Of a stretch of 64,000 nt of DNA, positions 19,434-27,984 are shown in pieces. Below the pieces are notes generated by a model. It saw nothing but the letters and a program-made list of their open reading frames with translations. It was not told where the DNA came from and made no database searches. Numbering within the stretch: position 1 is the first letter of the stretch; each line of letters begins with the position of its first letter. Origin of the DNA: Undibacterium_A arcticum (lineage in GTDB: Bacteria; Pseudomonadota; Gammaproteobacteria; Burkholderiales; Burkholderiaceae_D); the NCBI RefSeq assembly GCF_042660705.1, contig NZ_JBHSUQ010000001.1, one strand, 5' to 3'. A program made the translations under genes and the position numbers.

Positions 19434-19462
19434 ATGCACATACCTGAATTGGTTATATGCAT
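19434..19462. promoter_or_regulatory. Dyad in the divergent SDR/LysR control region
   Basis: ATGCACATACC, six bases, GGTTATATGCAT form an inverted repeat with 11-base arms (two mismatches), 19 bases before the LysR start. Position and form suit a LysR-type autoregulatory site. Confidence 0.5.
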
Positions 19463-19480
19463 TTTTGAATAGATTGACGT

Positions 19481-20398
19481 ATGTCCACAGCGCATTTTGA
19501 TCCCAGCCATACCGATTGGAATCTGATCCGCGGCTTTGTTGCCGTCGTTGAGCACGGTTCGTTAACCCGCGCGGCCGAGCAGCTAGGCTTAAGCCAGCCG
19601 ACGCTGTCACGTCAAATCGCCGAACTGGAACTTGCTGTCGGTGCAGCCTTGTTTGAACGCGTTGCACGCGGTCTCAAGCTTACCAGTGCGGGCGATAGCC
19701 TGGTCGATCCGGCACGCCACATGATGACGGCAGCGCGCGTGCTGGGCATGGCGGCGGCATCGCAAGACCATGGCTTAACCGGCACGGTACGCCTCACTGC
19801 CAGCGAGATAGTATCGGCCTTTGTACTGCCATCGATTCTTGCAGAACTAGCGCAACGCCATCCTGAAATACAGATAGAACTGGTGGCCAGCAACCAGATC
19901 AGCAATCTGTTGGAGCGCGAAGCCGATATCGCTATCCGCATGATCAGACCGACCCAGTCGGCACTGATCGCGCGGCATATTGCAGACTGGCCTATGGGTT
20001 TTTATGTGCATACTTCGTATCTCGCGCATGCCGCATCACCTGTGCCTCTGACTGCCACGGACGATGTACAGAAACTGGCGCGTTACCGGTGGATAGGCTA
20101 TGACCAATCTGATCAGTTGATTGCAGGTTTTCGGGCGGCGGGTATGCCAATTGAGCGGTCTTTTTTTGCCTTCCGTTCAGATAATCATCTGGTTAACTGG
20201 CAAGCCTTGCTAGCCGGTGTAGGCATAGGTATCGGCATGCAGTGGCTGGCAGCAAAACATCCCGATCTGATTAGCGTGATGACTGAGCAGCCATTGCCCA
20301 AACTGCCAGTCTGGCTGACCACGCACCGAGAACTGAAGTCGAGCAAAAGGATACGCACTGTATTTGATTTTTGGCGGCATCACTTGCGGATATCGTAA
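19481..20398 (+). CDS. LysR-family transcriptional regulator
   Basis: A 305-residue LysR regulator. The N-terminal winged HTH is at residues 13-72 (NLIRGFVAVVEHGSLTRAAE, QLGLSQPTLSRQIAELE, LFERVARGLKLTSAG), followed by the periplasmic-binding-like effector domain (GTVRLTASEIVSAFVLPSIL, EADIAIRM). The frame is intact, with a normal length. It is divergent from the SDR gene, which is its likely target; the inducer is unknown. Base composition is closer to core genes than to the defence gene on its right. Confidence 0.88.
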   Translation: MSTAHFDPSHTDWNLIRGFVAVVEHGSLTRAAEQLGLSQPTLSRQIAELELAVGAALFERVARGLKLTSAGDSLVDPARHMMTAARVLGMAAASQDHGLTGTVRLTASEIVSAFVLPSILAELAQRHPEIQIELVASNQISNLLEREADIAIRMIRPTQSALIARHIADWPMGFYVHTSYLAHAASPVPLTATDDVQKLARYRWIGYDQSDQLIAGFRAAGMPIERSFFAFRSDNHLVNWQALLAGVGIGIGMQWLAAKHPDLISVMTEQPLPKLPVWLTTHRELKSSKRIRTVFDFWRHHLRIS

Positions 20399-20660
20399 TT
20401 GAATGAGAAGACTGCCAGCCGGCCGACCTCGCAAATGGTTGCAATGGTGCGACAGGCGCCGATAGGCGACACACCGCGATCGTCGGCAGCGCAGCGGAAG
20501 CGGACGAACCGTTTTTCGACCATCAGGCAACACTCTGCCAGGAACGGACGTTTAGGCACAACCGCTAACGAGAAGCCAAAACGAGAATCGGATGAAGGCG
20601 GAACCTCTAAAAATTCCTTCCCTCAACTCTGAGCGAGACACCGTGCTGAGCGCGCCGATT

Positions 20661-23600
20661 TCAGGCATCGGCATCCTCCTCGTCCATGCTGCGCCCCTCC
20701 TCAAGCTGGCGCTCGATCTCGTGGGCAGCATAGTCCCGCAGGTCTCGGTAGAGCTCGAATGTCGGGTCGCTCTTTGCAAGGTGCGCCAGACGCTGCTCCG
20801 CCATCGCCTTGAGTTCGAGGTCGACGTCGAACGGCTGGCCGGGTGCCCCCGAACGGACTCCGCTCACGCTGGCCGCGAAGATCGCTGAGGAAAGATCCCT
20901 ATGCGCCTTGCGGCTAATGCCACGCGCGGCCTTCAGCGTCCGTGCTACGAATCTCTCGTTGGCATGGATGAAGCGAGGGCTGGCATCGCGAAGAATCGCA
21001 GTAACGACCTTGAAGTGCTCAGCGGTGCCGCCGGTGAACCAGTCCTCCATGGTCGCGACGCACGCCGCGCCGTACGGACTGCAGAGCGACTGCACGAGTT
21101 CTGCGAAGCGGTAGCTGAACGTGTAGTCGCCGATCCGGACGAGCGCCCAGTCGAGCAGGCCGCGAAGGAGCGCGGACCCCTCAGAGAGTGACATGAGGTC
21201 GAGCGCATCCCGGTCGTGAAGGACACCGCCGAGGGGTTGCTTTTGCCAATCGCCGGAGGCTATCGCATCGTCGATGCGCGCCATAGCCAATTCGAGGACC
21301 GAGCCCGGTGCCCGTCGGATGGCTTTCTTCAGGAACGCGTTGACCCAGTGATCGTCCAGGCGAGACGCGTGGCGCAGACCGCCGATCAGTCTTTGCAGCT
21401 GGTCGTCGCGGATCAGATCGAACGGAATCGTCTCTTCGTGAACAATCCACATGAAGAAGTCGCGCGCGTAGCGCCGCGCACTTTCCATGTCGACACTTGC
21501 TAGGAGCTCGATTGCCAGCCGCTTGTCGTTCCGCGCTACCTCGTGCGCGATGCGCGGCGTGCACCAGAGGACCCCTCCTTCGTGGCTGGCGAAGACACGT
21601 TTCAGCGCGACGAGGTCGAGCTCAGAATACGGGGCGATATTGGCCGCGAACAGGTAGCCCTCGGCAACGATCTGAAGGTGCGAGTCGCTCTTCGCGAGTA
21701 CGTCCCCGATCAACGCAGACGCTTCCTCGCGCGCGCTAGTCAGCAGGACTCCCATGGCTCGCCCAACGTGCGGTGAGAGCTGCGAGCTTTCGCCACGCAG
21801 ATACGCTTGCACGAGATGCCGGGCAAGCGGCAGGTTCGATTGCAGCAGGCGACCGAGGAAGAGTTGGGCGGGCCCGTAGTCCGGGGAGCCGGTCGCGCGG
21901 GCGATGTCCTCCAAGCGGTCATGCAGGAATTGCGCGAGTCCGGCCGACTCAGGGTACTGCGCTCCGAGCTCGAGGCAGAGCGCGTCGATGTCCGCGTCGT
22001 GTTGCGGGCGGCCGCTCCTCTCTTCCACCGGCCACGTGTTCGTGCCCCAGGCGTCCATGAACGCGCGGATCGTGCGCGTGACGAGGTCGCGATTGAGGCG
22101 AGCGAGAATCCGTCGCGCCGGCACCTGGGTACGCTCGGGGCCGTAGACCGTGTGCCAGTGAACCGACTCCGCGACCCTGAGCAGGATTGTTGCGGACACG
22201 TCTACTGTGCCGAGCAGCGTATCGATCCTTTCGAGCGTTTCAAGGAATTCGTCGCCCCAGGGGTCAGCGACGCCAGGCTGAGCGGCGATGGGCCCGCGAA
22301 GGGCATCGGCAAGATGCTGTGCGGCGAGAAAGGCGCGGCGCTGATTCGCATGCGAGAGGCTTGAGAGTAGATCGGCGATGATCCGCTGTCGCACTTGCTT
22401 GACCCTCTCGCGCTGGACCGCGTACGTCGAGATCGTGATCTCGCGGCTCGTGGCAGCGGACGTGAAGTGACCTTCGGTCGCGAGGGCGCCCTTGAGCACG
22501 TCGAACGGCGTGTACGGTCCTTTCCAGCTCTCCGGGTAGTCGAGGAGCGATAGCGCGAAATCAACAACGCCCTCGACGAACTCGGCCGGTTTCCGAGGCT
22601 CCGGCGTCGCAAGCTCCATCAAGAGTCGGATCGCGTGGTTCGGATGCTGGTTCGTTGGTCGTGCATCGTGTTGTCCGGCTTCCCAGAGCAGCGAGCATGC
22701 GTCGGCGAGGTAGTTGATATGGTACGTCGCGCCATGGGCGATGCGACACACGTCCTCGTCCTGACCATGCCCGTCGTCGATCAGTCGTCGCGCGAGGGCA
22801 AGGGCTTGTCGAGGCTGGAAGTACGCTGCCGCAGCTGCAGCCTTCACCTGTGCATGCACGTAGTCGTCTTCCCATGCGATCAGCGACCACAGCCCGTCGA
22901 GTAGCGTGCTCGCAGATGTGTCTCCTTCGTTCCGCCGCCAATCGAGCCGCCCGAGGTTCAGCAGTACATGCTCCTTGTGCTCGGGTATGGACGCGGCGAA
23001 GACCTTCTCGGCGTGGCCGTTCGACGCACCGCTTGGGGTGATGCACGTCGATTCGATGATCGAGTCGGCCAGCAAATCGGGTGACAGCCGGTATTTAGCG
23101 CCCCGCTTGAAGAGCACCCCAGCGTCGACAAGGAGTCGCACCAAGCGTGACGCATCGGGGGCCCCGATCCCCTCGATGCTCGCGAGCAGTTCCAGGACGT
23201 GCTTATCGTCAGGGACAACGGGCTGGATAAGCGTCAGCACGCGAAGGATCGCATGCACGCGCTCTTGGTCTTTGCCCTGCGCGATTCCCTGCGCGATGAC
23301 CTTCTCGTAGTGCTTCAACACCGTCGTTCGGAAGGCTTCGTTCGAGCCGAACAGCTCCGGGTGCACTCCTTCGGTGGCGACGATCTGCGCGCCGACTACG
23401 ACGGCGAGCGGACTGTCGTACGCCACGGCCGCGATCTCTTCGGCGGACTCGATCGGCGCCCCGTTCTTGGAGAGCACTTGGATAGCTAAGGCGATCCCGT
23501 CCTGCTTCGTTGGCTTGCCCAGCGTGATCGACTTGGTCAGGTTCCCCGTCAGCCCGTAGCGGGCTAGTTCGCGCTGTACGACATCGGTCCAATACGGCCG

Positions 23601-24692
23601 ATAGACCAGAAGTAGACGCGCCTGGGAGCGACTGTCGGCTGCGTAGCGGATGAGTTGGACTAAATCACTGCGGTCATGAACGTCATCGACAACGAGCAGC
23701 TTCTCGCCAGTCCCCAATTCCTCGAGACTCTTCGCCGTGATTTCCTCCGTGGGCGAGGCGACAACCACGCGAACGCCCGGGTACTGCGAAGCGAACGCGT
23801 CAAGGGCAGTACGCAGCACCCGTGACTTCCCTTCACCTGCGCGGCCGATCAGGCTCACCGCAAGTACGCTGCGATCCGCGAAGGCGCGCGCGAGCCCATC
23901 GAGTTCCGTTCTGCGGCCCACGAGTTCCCAGCGCTGATTGAAAACACGGCCCTCCACGAGCTGCGGCGCGAAGAACGTCTCTACCGTTTGCCACGGCCCC
24001 GCAGCCAGCTCGCCCGTCAGCGCGAAGCGCTGCGTCGGGAAGTAGATGTCGACGATGCGCACCTGCTCGCGCTTCGGCAGGGTGCGGAAGACCCGGGTGA
24101 TGTCGACCTGGTCCCAGAGGTCCCACCCACGCACGCGTTTGATTTCGCCGCGCGCGTCGGGACTGGCGACGCGGGAGAGGAGGAGGTGCTTCTTCTTCGC
24201 GGCGATCGTCTGGTCCTTGATCGCCTTCTTAACCTTCTCCGGGCCGAACTCCGCCACGCGCTTGCACTGGTACGTGTGCAGGTCGCCGTTGGCGAACTGC
24301 GCCTCGATGTCGATGCCGTACTGCTTATGGCCCGTCTTGCCGGCCAGGTGTACGTCCGCTTTCCCTTGGTGGTGGGTAGCGAGAAGATCGAGGCAGAAGT
24401 ATTCGAAGCTGTCGGGCAGCAGGCTTGGGAGCGGAAGCAGCCGATCGAAGGACACCGTCGTCACCTCAGGGGCATAGCCTGCGGCGTTCGTCAGTTCCGT
24501 CACGTCAACCTTGAGCACCGCAGCGAGCTTCGAGAGCTCATTGGTGCGGGGCCGGGAAGTTCCCGCTTCCCAGCGGCTGACGGTTTGCTGGGATATGCCG
24601 AGGTGATGAGCGAGCTCGGCCTGCGTTGCTATGCCTATGGCCATCCTCAGATCGCACATCCGCTTGCCTAGCGCTTCGTATTTGGATTTCAT
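20661..24692 (-). CDS. HTH-nuclease-STAND NTPase protein (candidate anti-phage sensor)
   Basis: A 1343-residue, uninterrupted protein. Residues about 8-68 are a Cro/CI-type HTH (AELAHHLGISQQTVSRWEAG). Residues about 95-190 are a PD-(D/E)xK nuclease of the Mrr type: E97 in SFEYFCLD, D128 in QYGIDIEA, and Q142/K144 in YQCKR. A P-loop NTPase follows, with LVGRRTEL, Walker A GRAGEGKS at 283-290, and Walker B KLLVVDDVHD at 331-340. From about residue 500 to the end it is alpha-helical with no named domain, as in TPR-like sensor regions. Nuclease plus STAND NTPase plus helical tail is the plan of Avs (antiviral STAND) proteins, which sense phage proteins and degrade DNA. The leading HTH is unusual. 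ATG 24692, with AGTGAG eight bases upstream, is a better start than TTG 24698. Neighbours (toxin-antitoxin, integrase, attR) place it in a defence-island setting. The defence role is inferred. Confidence 0.85.
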   Translation of the reverse strand: MKSKYEALGKRMCDLRMAIGIATQAELAHHLGISQQTVSRWEAGTSRPRTNELSKLAAVLKVDVTELTNAAGYAPEVTTVSFDRLLPLPSLLPDSFEYFCLDLLATHHQGKADVHLAGKTGHKQYGIDIEAQFANGDLHTYQCKRVAEFGPEKVKKAIKDQTIAAKKKHLLLSRVASPDARGEIKRVRGWDLWDQVDITRVFRTLPKREQVRIVDIYFPTQRFALTGELAAGPWQTVETFFAPQLVEGRVFNQRWELVGRRTELDGLARAFADRSVLAVSLIGRAGEGKSRVLRTALDAFASQYPGVRVVVASPTEEITAKSLEELGTGEKLLVVDDVHDRSDLVQLIRYAADSRSQARLLLVYRPYWTDVVQRELARYGLTGNLTKSITLGKPTKQDGIALAIQVLSKNGAPIESAEEIAAVAYDSPLAVVVGAQIVATEGVHPELFGSNEAFRTTVLKHYEKVIAQGIAQGKDQERVHAILRVLTLIQPVVPDDKHVLELLASIEGIGAPDASRLVRLLVDAGVLFKRGAKYRLSPDLLADSIIESTCITPSGASNGHAEKVFAASIPEHKEHVLLNLGRLDWRRNEGDTSASTLLDGLWSLIAWEDDYVHAQVKAAAAAAYFQPRQALALARRLIDDGHGQDEDVCRIAHGATYHINYLADACSLLWEAGQHDARPTNQHPNHAIRLLMELATPEPRKPAEFVEGVVDFALSLLDYPESWKGPYTPFDVLKGALATEGHFTSAATSREITISTYAVQRERVKQVRQRIIADLLSSLSHANQRRAFLAAQHLADALRGPIAAQPGVADPWGDEFLETLERIDTLLGTVDVSATILLRVAESVHWHTVYGPERTQVPARRILARLNRDLVTRTIRAFMDAWGTNTWPVEERSGRPQHDADIDALCLELGAQYPESAGLAQFLHDRLEDIARATGSPDYGPAQLFLGRLLQSNLPLARHLVQAYLRGESSQLSPHVGRAMGVLLTSAREEASALIGDVLAKSDSHLQIVAEGYLFAANIAPYSELDLVALKRVFASHEGGVLWCTPRIAHEVARNDKRLAIELLASVDMESARRYARDFFMWIVHEETIPFDLIRDDQLQRLIGGLRHASRLDDHWVNAFLKKAIRRAPGSVLELAMARIDDAIASGDWQKQPLGGVLHDRDALDLMSLSEGSALLRGLLDWALVRIGDYTFSYRFAELVQSLCSPYGAACVATMEDWFTGGTAEHFKVVTAILRDASPRFIHANERFVARTLKAARGISRKAHRDLSSAIFAASVSGVRSGAPGQPFDVDLELKAMAEQRLAHLAKSDPTFELYRDLRDYAAHEIERQLEEGRSMDEEDADA

Positions 24693-24709
24693 TTTCAATA
24701 CTCACTTTA

Positions 24710-24758
24710 TGTGTATTTGCCGTAAAACACATTATATGAGTACGGAATTATTTGTCAA
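24710..24758 (-). promoter_or_regulatory. Consensus sigma-70 promoter with overlapping dyad operator
   Basis: On the minus strand TTGACA (24758-24753) and TATAAT (24736-24731) are both perfect and 16 bases apart. Directly downstream, over the expected start point, lies a 22-base imperfect dyad (24710-24731): TGTGTTTT, ACGGCA, AATACACA. The HTH at the start of the encoded protein is the obvious candidate repressor. Confidence 0.75.
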
Positions 24759-25162
24759 TGATCGTCGTAAAACGACCCCTGATGCCCGTTCTCTGAGCTT
24801 TCTTTGGCGTGCGCCGCCCAGCGCACGGGCGAGGCTCCAGCCATTCATGTTGAGCTTGATGACACCGTCGCCGCCTGCTCGACGCGACGAGGTCGCGGGG
24901 TGTACCTACAATGGAGGCACCGCTATGAATGCGATGCGCAGAGGCTGAAAGTGGCGGGGCAACGACCGCCTTCGGGATGGCAGACTGCTACTGACGAATG
25001 ACTGCCATCGAAGTCGCAAGATTCGTCGAGTTGCCATCACGAGAGCGAAGATTCGCACGCTGATACTCGGTCTCATCTACCCAGCATGCCGTATCGTCAG
25101 GCAGCACAAGTTGTAGGTGTCATCAGTCGGGACGGCATACGCTGGCTTACGTGACGTGAAGC
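24759..25162. other. Region between the STAND gene promoter and the antitoxin gene
   Basis: About 400 bases without a supported gene. A small palindrome GTCGTTTTACGAC (24763-24775) lies just upstream of the -35 box of the STAND gene. The rest looks like decayed DNA. Confidence 0.35.
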
Positions 25163-25504
25163 TTAGCCATGAACCGGAATAGGCTCGGCCGGCACAACAG
25201 ACAGTCGCATACCGACAGCATGAAGCACTGCCAGAAGTGTCTTGAGTGTCGGGTTGCCGCTCGGTGACAGCGCCCGATACAACGCCTCGCGGGTGACGCC
25301 TGCTTCTTGCGCCACGGTCGCAAGCCCGCCATAGGCCTCGGCCACATCGCGCAGCGCGAGCAGGCCAACGGCCCGATGATCTGGATTGTCCAATTCTTCC
25401 AGCGCCGATTTCAGGTACTCCACCGCAAAGGCCCGATCAGTCCGCAGCTCGGCGATGGTCGCTTCGGTATGCGGTATCGAAGCGGCATGTTTACGATTGC
25501 TCAT
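25163..25504 (-). CDS. HigA-type antitoxin, addiction module antidote protein
   Basis: A 113-residue DNA-binding antitoxin of the 'putative addiction module antidote' family. The central segment VAEAYGGLATVAQEAGVTRE followed by ALYRALSPSGNPTLKTLLAV is the family HTH (Cro-like); the N-terminal helix contains AVEYLKSALEEL. It would bind and neutralise the toxin encoded upstream and repress the operon. Its ATG overlaps the toxin stop by four bases (ATGA), so the two are translationally coupled. Toxin-first order is usual for HigBA modules. The pair sits between the nuclease-STAND gene and the integrase and could stabilise the island. Confidence 0.88.
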   Translation of the reverse strand: MSNRKHAASIPHTEATIAELRTDRAFAVEYLKSALEELDNPDHRAVGLLALRDVAEAYGGLATVAQEAGVTREALYRALSPSGNPTLKTLLAVLHAVGMRLSVVPAEPIPVHG

Positions 25505-25824
25505 GTGTTTCTCCGTTTCCAGTCCGACCAGTATTCCTTGGCCCGTTTGTTGTCCGCATCCTGCGTGCGCTTGTCGCCGCCGCAGAGCAGGATGACCAAC
25601 GTCGCGCCATGCCGCCCCAGATACACGCGATAGCCGGGGCCAATGTCTTCGCGCAACTCCAGCACACCTTCGCCGGCTGGCTTGATGTCACCGAATATGC
25701 CCAGGGACACCCGCCGAAAACGGATTTCCAGCTTGGCTCTGGCCCGCGCATCACGCATTCCGGCGAGCCAGTCGGTCAGTGGCACCTCGCCATCAAGGCG
25801 CTGATACCGTCGCACTTCAATCAT
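25501..25824 (-). CDS. RelE/ParE-superfamily toxin (HigB-like addiction module killer)
   Basis: A 107-residue toxin starting MIEVRRYQRLDGEVPLTDWL. Features of the phage-derived Gp49/HigB-like family include the ARAKLEIRFRRVSLGIFGD segment, ELREDIGPGYRVYLGR and the C-terminal LLCGGDKRTQDADNKRAKEY. Members cleave mRNA at the ribosome. A strong GGAGG lies before ATG 25824. It is the first gene of the operon with the antitoxin. Confidence 0.88.
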   Translation of the reverse strand: MIEVRRYQRLDGEVPLTDWLAGMRDARARAKLEIRFRRVSLGIFGDIKPAGEGVLELREDIGPGYRVYLGRHGATLVILLCGGDKRTQDADNKRAKEYWSDWKRRNT

Positions 25825-25836
25825 GGTGTAGCCTCC

Positions 25837-25864
25837 ATTGTAACTTATACTTCACAGAAGTCAA
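25837..25864 (-). promoter_or_regulatory. Promoter of the toxin-antitoxin operon
   Basis: Minus strand: TTGACT (25864-25859), 16 bases, TACAAT (25842-25837). The spacer contains an imperfect dyad TGTGAAGTA/TAAGTTACA, a plausible antitoxin operator. Confidence 0.6.
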
Positions 25865-25899
25865 AGCTTGCCAAGTCCCGATGAAAAGCAGTTGGGCGG

Positions 25900-27231
25900 T
25901 CATGACGCAGCAGACTCGGTTGACGCGCTAGTGGCCAGCTTCCTGCCGGGAGGAGCGGGGCGGTTTTTCCCCTTGCGGTGGCGGAAGGCTTGGTAAGTCG
26001 GCGTCGCTCCAGATATTTCAGCGACAGGCTCAGGAACATCGGCCGGAGCAATCGGACGGCTCCCTATAACGGCCTTGCGCCGATTGGCGACCAGCTCTGC
26101 TGCTGCGCGCACCGGGTCGTCCTCGGTGTGCACGTAACGCATGAACATCGTGACCGTCTTGTGCGCGGTCAGCGCCATGCCTACATTGACCGGAATGCCG
26201 GAGTTGGCGATGTCGGTGGCTGCTCGATGGCGGATGCCGTGCGTCCCGACCGGGGGCACGCCGGCACGACGGAGGATGCGCCGCCAAGCCTGGTAATACG
26301 AATGCCCGCTCAGTGGCTGCTTGTGATTGAAGATCGACGGGCAGACATAGGGGGAGTTCTCGTAATGCGCGGCACTCGACAGAAGCCGGTAAGCCTCCTC
26401 GCTCATGGGTTTGGACATGTTGCCGGTCTTGCTGTCCGGCCAAACCACGCGCCTGTTGGGCAGGTCAATCCAGTCCCACTGCAACAGCATGATTTCCGAC
26501 ATGCGGGCGGCAAACTCGAACTGCAGCCGGATAGCCAGAGTCACTGTCGGATGCTCCAGGCCTTCGGTATCGGCCTTGTCGAGATAGGCGAACAGTTGCC
26601 CCATCTGCGCATCAGTGATCAGGCGAGTCTTGCCTTTTTCTGGATACTTCGGAACGTGCCTGCAGGGGTTTGAGCCATCGGGCCGATAGCCCCACAACTC
26701 GGCGAGGTTGAACATCTTGCGGATGCAGCCGAGCACACGGTTGGCTTGTGTAGGTGACTTCTCCATGCGCTTCATCAGCGCAATCACGTCCGTGCGCGAG
26801 ACTTCAGGGACTTTCTTGCTGCCGAAGGAGGGAATGATCCAGTGATCGATTTGATGCTGGTATGATCGTTGGGTGCTCGGCTTGTTGCGGGTCTTGGAGT
26901 AGTCCTCCATGAATCGGGTGCACAGTTCCGTGACGGTCGGTGCCTTGCGCGCATCTGCCTTCTCGCCGCCTGGATCACCGCCGCGGCGAACCTCGGCCAG
27001 CCAGTCTTGCGCAAGCGCACGGGCCTGCTCGACGGTCAACTCGCCGAACAGCCCAAGCGAGGGTTTGCGGCGTTCGCCAGCGTTGGTGCGATACTGAATC
27101 ATGAAGACCTTGCGGCCTGCCGGAGTAACCTTGCATAGGAAACCCGGCACCAAGGTATCACGTAGTTCAATGTCGGTGGATTGCGGTTGTGCAGCGTCAA
27201 CAACCGTTTTCGTCAATTTGATCTTAGCCAT
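25900..27231 (-). CDS. P4-type tyrosine integrase
   Basis: A 443-residue site-specific integrase. It has an N-terminal DUF4102 arm-binding domain (residues 1-90, KLTKTVVDAAQP ... GLFGELTVEQARALAQDWL), a core-binding domain (about 100-195), then the catalytic domain with R in FAARMSEIMLLQW, H-x-x-R in GTHGIRHRAATDIA, H in TAHKTVTMF and the nucleophile Y in FMRYVHTEDD. The C-terminal 50 residues are basic and low-complexity. The start at 27231 is set by an AGGAGC four to five bases upstream. It reads away from the tRNA-Leu fragment at 27407-27467, the arrangement expected for an integrase at the right end of an island that used that tRNA gene as target. Its ribosome-binding site is inside a strong hairpin. 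Confidence 0.92.
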   Translation of the reverse strand: MAKIKLTKTVVDAAQPQSTDIELRDTLVPGFLCKVTPAGRKVFMIQYRTNAGERRKPSLGLFGELTVEQARALAQDWLAEVRRGGDPGGEKADARKAPTVTELCTRFMEDYSKTRNKPSTQRSYQHQIDHWIIPSFGSKKVPEVSRTDVIALMKRMEKSPTQANRVLGCIRKMFNLAELWGYRPDGSNPCRHVPKYPEKGKTRLITDAQMGQLFAYLDKADTEGLEHPTVTLAIRLQFEFAARMSEIMLLQWDWIDLPNRRVVWPDSKTGNMSKPMSEEAYRLLSSAAHYENSPYVCPSIFNHKQPLSGHSYYQAWRRILRRAGVPPVGTHGIRHRAATDIANSGIPVNVGMALTAHKTVTMFMRYVHTEDDPVRAAAELVANRRKAVIGSRPIAPADVPEPVAEISGATPTYQAFRHRKGKNRPAPPGRKLATSASTESAAS

Positions 27232-27237
27232 GAATGC

Positions 27238-27262
27238 TCCTGGAAATACCCGATTTCCAGGA
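27238..27262 (-). promoter_or_regulatory. Hairpin enclosing the integrase ribosome-binding site
   Basis: Perfect 10-base arms TCCTGGAAAT and ATTTCCAGGA with a 5-base loop end seven bases before the integrase ATG. In the integrase mRNA the 3' arm carries the AGGAG, so folding would hide it. Confidence 0.6.
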
Positions 27263-27406
27263 GCCAGCTAGGAGCCAAGCGAAAGGGAACCGGGTCGATT
27301 TTGGTCGAACACCGGGGTATCATGGGGCTTGATGCTTCGAGAGAAAACCTGCTCAAGAGGGCTGTATCGTAGCCCGGCGGACCTCGGTGTATTGCCAATT
27401 TTCCGG

Positions 27407-27467
27407 CTTAAAATCCGCCGCTTACCTGAAAAGGGGCGTGCCGGTTCGATTCCGGCCTCGGGCACCA
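27407..27467 (+). other. attR: 3' half of tRNA-Leu(UAA) duplicated at the island end
   Basis: Begins in the anticodon loop (CTTAAAA) and runs through the 3' anticodon strand TCCGC, the long class II variable arm, the T arm GCCGG-TTCGATT-CCGGC, the acceptor strand CTCGGGC and the discriminator/CCA (ACCA). The bases before it cannot form the D arm or the 5' anticodon strand, so this is not a complete tRNA gene. It is the classic remnant left by integrase recombination in a tRNA anticodon loop. The intact gene should lie at the other end of the island, outside this window. Confidence 0.8.
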
Positions 27468-27497
27468 GTTTGATATAGTAAGAAGTCCAAAGACGTA

Positions 27498-27538
27498 CAA
27501 AAACCCGCTTCTGGCCCAGTGCTGATGCGGGTTTTTTG
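27498..27538 (+). terminator. Intrinsic terminator downstream of the tRNA-Leu fragment
   Basis: AAACCCGC, a loop of about 18 bases, GCGGGTTTTTT. It was probably the terminator of the original tRNA-Leu gene and marks the start of conserved chromosome. Confidence 0.75.
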
Positions 27539-27984
27539 TTTGTTAAGGAATTTCGAATAGGTACTGGCTGGAGCGGCGCACAGCTTGTACCTGTTGATGA
27601 GTCGGTCATCCGCGCGAAGCCGGCGTTCCTTCCGTTCACCCTAATACAGTTTTTGTGACACCGAATTTCACGTAAGCGCGGGATAATGTTTGCATGCGAA
27701 AGGGAATCGTCATCAATAATCCCGATCTACCATAGAAAACGCTCTCGATCGTATTCAAGCCGTCAAGGGGTGTCACGATACCCTGGTATAACGGCTATGA
27801 TACTTTTTAGAATGGCAAGAATTGATCGCCCGGAAAGACGTTGCGACCGGGCATGTGCGGGCGCGTGACGACGGTATCTGACTGGTGAGCATCGGCATCG
27901 ACAACCGCTCGATGCGACTCCGCATCAGCAGCGCGTCAGAATGGTGAGGTGTAGCGCGGACGACTTTTTGCCAAGGAGATCAAG
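27539..27984. other. Intergenic region right of the island
   Basis: About 450 bases with no convincing gene. Several short frames lack ribosome-binding sites. The final 100 bases contain the leader of the small gene at 27985. Confidence 0.4.

Noticed and set aside
27371..27467. Complete tRNA-Leu gene
   Set aside because: The acceptor 5' strand has a mismatch, and the D arm and 5' anticodon strand cannot be formed; only the 3' half is tRNA-like.
27268..27639. 123-codon minus-strand frame across the tRNA-Leu fragment
   Set aside because: Its 'EAGIEPARPFSGK' reading is the well-known false translation of the antisense of tRNA-Leu; no ribosome-binding site.
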